A stretch of DNA of 64,000 bases, from assembly GCF_030812475.1 (NCBI RefSeq), contig NZ_JAUSSR010000002.1, positions 372,001 through 436,000 on the forward strand, written 5' to 3'. Under the pieces are notes generated by a model that did not search any database, was not told the DNA's origin, and was given only the letters and a program-made list of their open reading frames with translations. Shown here piece after piece: positions 57,569 to 64,000 of this stretch (positions are counted from its first letter, which is position 1; each line of letters starts with the position of its first letter). The DNA is from Pseudomonas lini (GTDB taxonomy: Bacteria; Pseudomonadota; Gammaproteobacteria; Pseudomonadales; Pseudomonadaceae). Both the position numbers and the translations under genes were made by a program.

Positions 57569-59800
57569 TCAACCCTCCGGACGCAACATCAATACCGCCA
57601 ACGGCGGCAGATTCAGCACCAGGGACAGCGCCTGCCCATGGCTCGGCTCATCCTCGGTAAACGCTCCGCCGCTGTTACCGTAGTTGGAACCGGCATAAGT
57701 CGCCGAATCACTGTTGATCACCTCGCTCCAGCGACCGGCAAACGGTACACCAATGCGATAACCCTCACGCGGTACCGGCGTGAAGTTTGCCACCACCAAT
57801 ACCGGCCGCCCGTCCTTGCTCCAGCGCATGAAGGCATAGACGCTGTTGACCGCGTCATCGCCGATCAACCACTGGAAACCTTGCGGCGCGGCGTCCTGCT
57901 CGTGCAGTGCCGGCTCTTCGCGGTACAGTCGATTGAGATCGCCGACCAGTTTCTGCACGCCCTTGTGTTCCGAGTACTGCAGCAGGTACCAGTCGAGTTG
58001 CTGGTCATGGTTCCACTCGCGCCACTGGCCGAACTCGCACCCCATGAACAGCAGCTTCTTGCCCGGGTGCGCCCACATGAAACTCAGGTATGCCCGCAGG
58101 TTGGCGAATTTCTGCCAGCGATCGCCGGGCATCTTGTCGATCAGCGAATGCTTGCCGTGCACCACTTCATCGTGGGAGATCGGCAGAATGAAACGCTCGG
58201 ACCACGCGTACACCAGGCCGAAACTCAGTTCGTTATGGTGATGGGCGCGGTATACCGGATCCTGCTGGATGTAATGCAGCGAATCGTGCATCCAGCCCAT
58301 GTTCCACTTGTAGTCAAAGCCCAGGCCGCCCTGTTGGGTGGTCTGGCTGACACCGGGCCACGCGGTGGACTCTTCGGCAATCACCAGCGCGCCGGGGGCT
58401 TCGAGTTCTACCACGTCATTGAGATGGCGCAGGAAGTCGATGGCTTCAAGGTTTTCCCGGCCGCCATGCCGGTTGGGTACCCACTCGCCGGCCTTGCGCG
58501 AGTAGTCGCGATACAGCATCGACGCCACGGCATCGACCCGCAGGCCATCGACGTGGAAATGCTTGAGCCAGTGCAGCGCCGACGCCAGCATGTAGCCGTG
58601 CACTTCGGTACGGCCCAGGTTATAGATCAGCGTGTCCCAATCCTGGTGAAAGCCTTCTTGCGGATTGCCGTATTCGTACAGAGCGGTGCCGTCAAATTGC
58701 GCCATGCCATGGGTATCGGTCGGAAAATGCGCCGGCACCCAATCGAGGATCACGCCGATTTCCGCTTGGTGACAGGCGTTGACGAAGGCCGCGAAATCAT
58801 CCGGAGAACCATAGCGGGCGCTCGGGGCGAATTGCGAGAGCAGTTGATAACCCCATGAACCGCCGAATGGATGTTCCATGATCGGCATCAGTTCAATGTG
58901 GGTGAAACCCAGTTCCTTGACGTATGGAATCAACCGGTCGGCCAGTTCGTGCCAGGTGTACTGACGGGCTACCTCGCCCAGATCATCCAGCTCGCACTGC
59001 CAGGACCCGGCATGCAGTTCGTAGATCGACAGTGGCGCATCCGAACGGTGACGGTCGCCGCGCGACAGCATCCAGTCCTGATCCTGCCAGTCCACTTTCA
59101 GCGGTGAAGCGACTTTCGACGCAGTGTCCGGCGGCAACGAGGTGGCCAGGGCCATCGGGTCGGCCTTGAGCGGCAGAATGCCGTGGCTGCCGAGGATTTC
59201 GTATTTGTAGGCCTCCCCTGCTTGCATGCGCGGGATGAAGAGTTCCCAGACGCCGGTGGGATGTCGCAGACGCATGGGATGGCGGCGGCCGTCCCAGTTG
59301 TTGAAGTCTCCGACCACCGACACCCGCTTGGCGTTCGGTGCCCACACGGCGAAGCGCACGCCGTCGACACCGTCGACTGTCTTCAGTTGCGCACCGAGGC
59401 ATGCGCTGAGATCGCGATGGTTGCCTTCGGCGAACAGGTACAAGTCCATCTCGCCGAGCAACGGGCCAAAGCTGTAGGGGTCTTCGGACACTTGTTCGCC
59501 GCCGGCCCAGCGGGTGCGCAGCAGATAGGGCTGGGCCCGATCGAAGTGCCCGACAAACAAACCGGGTGTCTGGGTGGCCTCGAGGTTGCCAAGTTCCTCC
59601 CCGGAGTCCTTGGCCACCACTTGCACGCTCAAGGCGTCCGGCAAATAGGCCCTAATGAATTGCCCGCCGGCGCCATCGCCGTGGGGGCCGAGTATTGCGA
59701 AAGGGTCATGATGCTCGGCACGTACCAGAGCATCGATATCCCGTGACTTGGGCAACAGCGCTTCTTTAGCGTGACCCTGTTCCCTGTTCGAGAAACTCAT
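57569..59800 (-). CDS. glgB: 1,4-alpha-glucan branching enzyme (743 aa)
   Basis: GH13 branching enzyme. Two N-terminal CBM48-like parts ([17 protein letters not shown] and [19 protein letters not shown]), barrel motifs [18 protein letters not shown] (nucleophile Asp), [12 protein letters not shown] (acid/base Glu) and [13 protein letters not shown]. Length is that of E. coli GlgB. It adds alpha-1,6 branches to the glucan made by GlgE. Its ATG comes two bases after the treS stop, so it is the last gene of the glgE-treS-glgB operon. Confidence 0.95.
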   Translation of the reverse strand: MSFSNREQGHAKEALLPKSRDIDALVRAEHHDPFAILGPHGDGAGGQFIRAYLPDALSVQVVAKDSGEELGNLEATQTPGLFVGHFDRAQPYLLRTRWAGGEQVSEDPYSFGPLLGEMDLYLFAEGNHRDLSACLGAQLKTVDGVDGVRFAVWAPNAKRVSVVGDFNNWDGRRHPMRLRHPTGVWELFIPRMQAGEAYKYEILGSHGILPLKADPMALATSLPPDTASKVASPLKVDWQDQDWMLSRGDRHRSDAPLSIYELHAGSWQCELDDLGEVARQYTWHELADRLIPYVKELGFTHIELMPIMEHPFGGSWGYQLLSQFAPSARYGSPDDFAAFVNACHQAEIGVILDWVPAHFPTDTHGMAQFDGTALYEYGNPQEGFHQDWDTLIYNLGRTEVHGYMLASALHWLKHFHVDGLRVDAVASMLYRDYSRKAGEWVPNRHGGRENLEAIDFLRHLNDVVELEAPGALVIAEESTAWPGVSQTTQQGGLGFDYKWNMGWMHDSLHYIQQDPVYRAHHHNELSFGLVYAWSERFILPISHDEVVHGKHSLIDKMPGDRWQKFANLRAYLSFMWAHPGKKLLFMGCEFGQWREWNHDQQLDWYLLQYSEHKGVQKLVGDLNRLYREEPALHEQDAAPQGFQWLIGDDAVNSVYAFMRWSKDGRPVLVVANFTPVPREGYRIGVPFAGRWSEVINSDSATYAGSNYGNSGGAFTEDEPSHGQALSLVLNLPPLAVLMLRPEG

Positions 59801-59802
59801 GA

Positions 59803-62800
59803 CTACTCTCCATCAAAATCGGAAAAGGGTTTAAGCCCACTCAAAAGCCCATACAAACCGTGCAGCGGCACCGGCAACCAAGTGGGGCGATTTTCAGCTT
59901 CATACGCCACCTCATAAGCCGCCTTCTCCAGACCGAACAACGCCAGCGCGGCGTCCTCGCCTTCCGGATCTTGCCACGCATGAGCAAGACTAGCTGCCGC
60001 CAGCCGATAAGCGTCGACAAATGCTTGTCGCGCTTCATTCAAATAGCGTTCGGCGACACGCTGGCGAGCGGCCTGGGCTACGTCGGTATTGTCGACGTTG
60101 TGCACGTTGATCGTCATCGCCGCAGCGTAGTCGAACGAACGCAACACTCCACTCACATCTTTATACGGACTGTGTTTGCCCCGTCGTTCGTGGAGCGGGC
60201 GCGCCGGTTCGCCTTCAAAGTCGATCAGGTAGGCATCGCCCTTGATCACCAGCACTTGCCCGAGGTGCAAGTCGCCGTGGACGCGGATCCGCAGGCCGCC
60301 GGCAGCCTTTTTGCCCAATTCCTGGACGTGGCTGAGAATGGCTTTTTTGTTGTCCAGTAAACGAGTGACCAGGCTTTTGTCCGCCGGGTTCAGTTCGTTT
60401 TGATGCTGCTTGAGCAACCTGAGCGCGTTTTCCAGCTGCGCCGCCACGTCCTTGGCCGAGGCCAGCGCCTCTTTCTGGGTGGTGACCTGCGGCGCAAAGT
60501 CCGGGTTGTCGGTGGGTGCCGCCAACACCTGGTGCATTTCCCCCAGGCGCTGGCCAAGCATGCCGGCGAAGTCCCTCAGCTCGCCGAGGGCGTTGTAGTG
60601 CTGCTCCTGTTCGGACATGGCGTCGGCCAATTCGTCGCGCAATGCCCGTTCCAGGTTGTTCTGCGTCCACTCCCAGGCATCTCCCTGATTGCTCAGGTAA
60701 CCCTGGGCAATCATCAATAGATTGTCCTCGCCCGCCGCATCGCGACGAATCACCGAACCCAGCAGCGGCGAAATATTGGCGAAACCGGCCTCGGTCAGGT
60801 ACGCACTCATCTCCAGCTCCGGGTGCACGCCCGAGGCGACTTTACGGATCAGCTTGAGCACCATGCTGCTGCCCACCACCACCGAACTGTTGGACTGCTC
60901 GGCTGACAGGTAACGCACTTCCGGCTCGGCCGGGAGACCCAGCTTGACCAGTTCGTCGGTGGATTCGAAACGGATCTCGCCACCATCCGAAGGCAACAGG
61001 GTGTTGTTCTGCATGCCCTGCAATACCGCGCGGATGAAGTTTTCCAGGGCGAACGCATCGGTGATCAGACCGACCTGCGGCCCACGTCGCACCCGAGACA
61101 GCGCCAATTGCTGCGGCAACGCCGGGCCGACCTGATCGTCGGCAATGTAGCCGAACGGCAATTGGTAACGGTTGGTCTGGCCGCCGCTGGTGACTTCGAT
61201 TTCACTGAGCAACACTGGATGCTGCGCATCACCGAAGCGCACGCCGTAGGCCAGGTGGACCTTGTCGATGGCCGCGTCCTTGCCCGCGAACCAGCGGCGG
61301 TTTTGCAACCAGCTGGGCAGGATGCCCTGCTCCATCGTGGCGCGTGAAGGCGCTTCGAGCAGCTCTTCCATGCGTTTCTTCAGTACCAGCGTTGTGAAGT
61401 CTGGAAGACTGTGCGCCGGTTCTACGTGCCAGCTGGGCATTTGATTCTCCGCTGCGAGTCCGAACCAGTAAAAACCGTAGGGCGCCAGGGTCAGCAGGAA
61501 ATTCAGCTGGCCGATTGGCGGGAAGGCGTTACCGCCCAGCATCTCCACCGGCACCATGCCGGCGTAGGCGGACAGGTCCAGCTCCGCCGCTTGCGCGCTG
61601 CGCGAGACGTTGGCCACACACAGGATGATTTCGTACTTGCCATCCGGCCCGTTGTATTCACGAGTGTACGCCAGGATCCGGCGGTTGCTGGGCGAGAGCA
61701 TTTTCAACGTGCCGCGACCGAAGGCCTTCGACTGCTTGCGCACGGCAAGCATGCGCCGCGTCCAGTTCAACAGCGAGTGAGGGTCTCCGGCCTGGGTTTC
61801 GACGTTGACCGACAGGTAGCCGTATTGCGGGTCCATGATCGGTGGCAGCACCAGGCTGGCCGGGTCGGCGCGGGAGAAGCCGCCATTACGGTCGATCGAC
61901 CACTGCATCGGTGTACGCACGCCGTCGCGGTCACCGAGGTAGATGTTGTCGCCCATGCCGATTTCATCGCCGTAATACAGGGTCGGCGTGCCGGGCATCG
62001 ACAGCAGCAAGCTGTTAAGCAATTCGACACGACGGCGATCGCGCTCCATCAACGGCGCCAGGCGGCGGCGAATGCCCAGGTTGATCCGCGCCCGACGGTC
62101 GGCCGCGTAGTAATTCCACAGGTAGTCGCGCTCCTTGTCGGTGACCATTTCCAGCGTCAGTTCATCGTGGTTGCGCAGGAAAATCGCCCACTGGCAGTTG
62201 GCCGGAATTTCCGGGGTCTGGCGCAGGATGTCGGTGATCGGGAAACGGTCTTCCTGGGCCAGCGCCATGTACATGCGCGGCATCAACGGGAAGTGGAACG
62301 CCATGTGGCACTCATCGCCGTTGAGGCCCTTGGCGTCGGTGTCGCCGAAATACAGCTGGGTGTCTTCCGGCCACTGGTTGGCCTCCGCCAGGAGCATGCG
62401 GTCCGGGTAGTTGGCGTCGATTTCGGCGCGGATCTGCTTGAGGACGTCATGGGTCTCGGGCAGGTTTTCGTTATTGGTGCCGTCACGTTCGATCAGGTAC
62501 GGAATCGCATCCAGGCGCAAGCCGTCGATTCCCATGTCGAGCCAGTAACGCATGACCGACAGTACGGCCTTCATGACTTGCGGGTTGTCGAAGTTCAGGT
62601 CCGGCTGGTGCGAATAGAAGCGGTGCCAGAAGTACTGGCCGGCCACCGGATCCCAGGTCCAGTTGGACTTCTCCGTGTCGAGAAAGATGATCCGGGTGCC
62701 GTCGTATTTGTGATCGTCATCGGACCAGACATAGAAGTCCCGCGCCGCCGAACCTTTCTTGGCCTTGCGTGCGCGCTGGAACCACGCATGCTGGTCCGAG

Positions 62801-63144
62801 GTGTGGTTGATGACCAGTTCGGTAATCACCCGCAGGCCACGCTCGTGAGCCTCGGCAATGAACCGCCTGGCGTCGGCCATGGTGCCGTAGTCGGAATGCA
62901 CGCCCCGGTATTCGGCGATGTCATAGCCATCGTCGCGCCGTGGCGAAGGGTAGAACGGCAACAGCCAGATGGTGTTGACGCCGAGGTCGGCAATGTAATC
63001 GAGTTTGGCGATAAGACCGGGAAAGTCGCCGATCCCGTCATTGTTGGAGTCGAAAAACGATTTGACGTGAACCTGGTAGATCACTGCATCCTTATACCAG
63101 AGCGGATCCTTGATAAAGGTGGCTGCCTTGGGTTTCTTCGCCAT
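59803..63144 (-). CDS. treS: Fused trehalose synthase - maltokinase (1113 aa)
   Basis: Residues 1-590 are TreS (GH13), which interconverts trehalose and maltose: [53 protein letters not shown] and [15 protein letters not shown]. From about residue 600 to the end is a Pep2/Mak-type maltokinase ([25 protein letters not shown] catalytic loop, [13 protein letters not shown]), which phosphorylates maltose at C1 for GlgE. The fusion is common in pseudomonads. A 208-base REP-bearing gap separates it from glgE upstream. Confidence 0.95.
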   Translation of the reverse strand: MAKKPKAATFIKDPLWYKDAVIYQVHVKSFFDSNNDGIGDFPGLIAKLDYIADLGVNTIWLLPFYPSPRRDDGYDIAEYRGVHSDYGTMADARRFIAEAHERGLRVITELVINHTSDQHAWFQRARKAKKGSAARDFYVWSDDDHKYDGTRIIFLDTEKSNWTWDPVAGQYFWHRFYSHQPDLNFDNPQVMKAVLSVMRYWLDMGIDGLRLDAIPYLIERDGTNNENLPETHDVLKQIRAEIDANYPDRMLLAEANQWPEDTQLYFGDTDAKGLNGDECHMAFHFPLMPRMYMALAQEDRFPITDILRQTPEIPANCQWAIFLRNHDELTLEMVTDKERDYLWNYYAADRRARINLGIRRRLAPLMERDRRRVELLNSLLLSMPGTPTLYYGDEIGMGDNIYLGDRDGVRTPMQWSIDRNGGFSRADPASLVLPPIMDPQYGYLSVNVETQAGDPHSLLNWTRRMLAVRKQSKAFGRGTLKMLSPSNRRILAYTREYNGPDGKYEIILCVANVSRSAQAAELDLSAYAGMVPVEMLGGNAFPPIGQLNFLLTLAPYGFYWFGLAAENQMPSWHVEPAHSLPDFTTLVLKKRMEELLEAPSRATMEQGILPSWLQNRRWFAGKDAAIDKVHLAYGVRFGDAQHPVLLSEIEVTSGGQTNRYQLPFGYIADDQVGPALPQQLALSRVRRGPQVGLITDAFALENFIRAVLQGMQNNTLLPSDGGEIRFESTDELVKLGLPAEPEVRYLSAEQSNSSVVVGSSMVLKLIRKVASGVHPELEMSAYLTEAGFANISPLLGSVIRRDAAGEDNLLMIAQGYLSNQGDAWEWTQNNLERALRDELADAMSEQEQHYNALGELRDFAGMLGQRLGEMHQVLAAPTDNPDFAPQVTTQKEALASAKDVAAQLENALRLLKQHQNELNPADKSLVTRLLDNKKAILSHVQELGKKAAGGLRIRVHGDLHLGQVLVIKGDAYLIDFEGEPARPLHERRGKHSPYKDVSGVLRSFDYAAAMTINVHNVDNTDVAQAARQRVAERYLNEARQAFVDAYRLAAASLAHAWQDPEGEDAALALFGLEKAAYEVAYEAENRPTWLPVPLHGLYGLLSGLKPFSDFDGE

Positions 63145-63208
63145 TTGAAACTCCTGTTGAATTCAATAAAGCCGCCTGGGGGAGCATTGATGCTGCCGAG
63201 GATGGCTC

Positions 63209-63340
63209 TTTGTGGCGATGGAGCTTGCTCCCGCTGGGTTGCGCAGCAACCCCATTGCAATTCATCCAGTACACCGCGTTCGCTGGTTTTGCGACTGATT
63301 CGCAGCCGAACAGGAGCAAGCTCCCTCGCCACAAACGCGG
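63209..63340. repeat. REP pair between glgE and treS
   Basis: TTTGTGGCGATGGAGCTTGC at the left and its near complement GCAAGCTCCCTCGCCACAAA at the right, about 85 bases between. This is the GTGGCGAGGGAGCTTGCTCC class, different from the other elements in this window. It lies inside the operon, so it could lower the treS-glgB part of the message relative to glgE. Confidence 0.8.
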
Positions 63341-63352
63341 GTACCCTTGTGT

Positions 63353-64000
63353 CTAAACAGTGAAGCGCCAGATCCCGAACGGCTGATGCGCCGGATCGAT
63401 TCGCATGAACTGGTACTTGCCATGCCAGGTCCAGCGATGACCGCTCATCAGGTCTTCGCCCTGGCAGCTGGCATCGTCGGGCAAACCCATTTCCCACAAC
63501 GGTAATTCGAAGTTCGCTTCCTGGACGTTATGCGGATCCAGGCTCACCGCCACCAGAATGAAATTGCTGCCGTCGGCACTGCGTTTACCGAAATAGAGGA
63601 TGTTGTCATTCCAGGCGTTGTAGACCTTGAGTCCCAGGTGCGTCTGCAGGGCCGGGTTCTGGCGGCGAATCCGGTTGAGCTGGGCGATCTCGGCAATGAT
63701 ATTGCCCGGTGCGGTGAAGTCCCGCGGGCGGATTTCATACTTCTCGGAATTGAGGTATTCCTCCTTGCCCGGCACGGGTGCCGCTTCACAAAGCTCGAAG
63801 CCTGAATACATGCCCCACAGGCCGGAGCCCATGGTCGCCAGTGCCGCGCGGATGAGAAAGCCGGCGCGTCCGGATTCATGGAGGAACGCCGGGTTGATAT
63901 CGGGCGTATTGACGAAGAAGTTCGGGCGGTAGCACTCGCGCCACGGCGACTCGTTCAGTTCGGTGAAGTACGTCGCCAGTTCGGCCTTGGTGTTACGCCA
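63353..64000 (-). CDS. glgE: Alpha-1,4-glucan:maltose-1-phosphate maltosyltransferase, C-terminal part
   Basis: The frame is open from the right edge (first codon TGG at 64000) and ends at 63353, giving the last 215 residues. [48 protein letters not shown] and the end PFGIWRFTV are the C-terminal signatures of GlgE (GH13 family 3). GlgE uses maltose-1-phosphate from the TreS/maltokinase fusion to lengthen alpha-1,4-glucan. The catalytic part lies outside the window. The gene should head the operon that continues into treS and glgB. Confidence 0.93.
   Translation of the reverse strand, partial: WRNTKAELATYFTELNESPWRECYRPNFFVNTPDINPAFLHESGRAGFLIRAALATMGSGLWGMYSGFELCEAAPVPGKEEYLNSEKYEIRPRDFTAPGNIIAEIAQLNRIRRQNPALQTHLGLKVYNAWNDNILYFGKRSADGSNFILVAVSLDPHNVQEANFELPLWEMGLPDDASCQGEDLMSGHRWTWHGKYQFMRIDPAHQPFGIWRFTV

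Noticed and set aside
59803..63144. treS-maltokinase as an assembly fusion
   Set aside because: The domain fusion is well known in Pseudomonas and the joint is in a normal linker; both domains are complete.
61411..63363. 650-codon plus-strand frame opposite the treS-maltokinase gene
   Set aside because: Low-complexity residue pattern without motifs; it is a shadow of the well-supported minus-strand gene.

Overview
The window looks like a chromosomal segment of a Pseudomonas of the fluorescens/putida type. This rests on high GC coding sequence, many REP-type inverted repeats of the Pseudomonas kind (cores such as GAGCGAGCTTGCTCGC and GCCGGCTTGCCGGC), typical Pseudomonas gene sets (split pqiA, short-chain acyl-CoA block, fused treS-maltokinase, glg/tre loci in two opposed blocks) and no rRNA, tRNA, CRISPR or insertion sequence that I can see.

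Layout. 1-668: the start of a hipBA toxin-antitoxin pair (hipA runs off the left edge). 751-5716: an AraC regulator divergent from a gamma-glutamyl-polyamine set (glutamine-synthetase-like ligase, polyamine-binding protein, FAD oxidase). 5966-9438: pqiA-pqiA-pqiB-pqiC lipid-transport operon. 9576-13258: a ferric-iron ABC importer. 13268-14245: a lone tyrosine recombinase, then ugd. 15906-24773: a LysR regulator divergent from an ArgH-like lyase, an amino-acid-type ABC importer, two CE4-fold hydrolases and an MFS transporter, which read as one uptake and breakdown pathway. 24932-25639: an HPP membrane protein. 25865-34018: two opposed operons for branched-chain and short acyl-CoA breakdown. 34324-36683: pssA overlapping an AraC regulator. 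36888-39973: an NTF2-like protein, a TSUP transporter, nudC and a dienoyl-CoA isomerase.

40531-64000 is the alpha-glucan and trehalose region. The plus-strand operon is glgA-treZ-malQ-treY-DUF2934-glgX, followed without a break by an ACAD-fold protein, a PIG-L deacetylase and a NodS-like methyltransferase, then a second PIG-L gene and an EEP-family gene. The minus-strand operon is glgE-treS/maltokinase-glgB (glgE is cut by the right edge). Together they can interconvert trehalose, maltose, maltose-1-phosphate and branched alpha-glucan: TreS and its kinase domain feed GlgE, GlgB branches, GlgX debranches, TreY/TreZ return glucan to trehalose, MalQ recycles short maltodextrins. An autotransporter barrel gene and the remnant of another lie between the two blocks.

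The items most worth a second look are two enzyme/degenerate-partner pairs (CE4 hydrolases at 21646-23374 and PIG-L deacetylases at 52439-54715), the tailoring cassette joined to glgX, and the ArgH-like pathway. All functional statements are inferred from sequence reading only; no database search was run.
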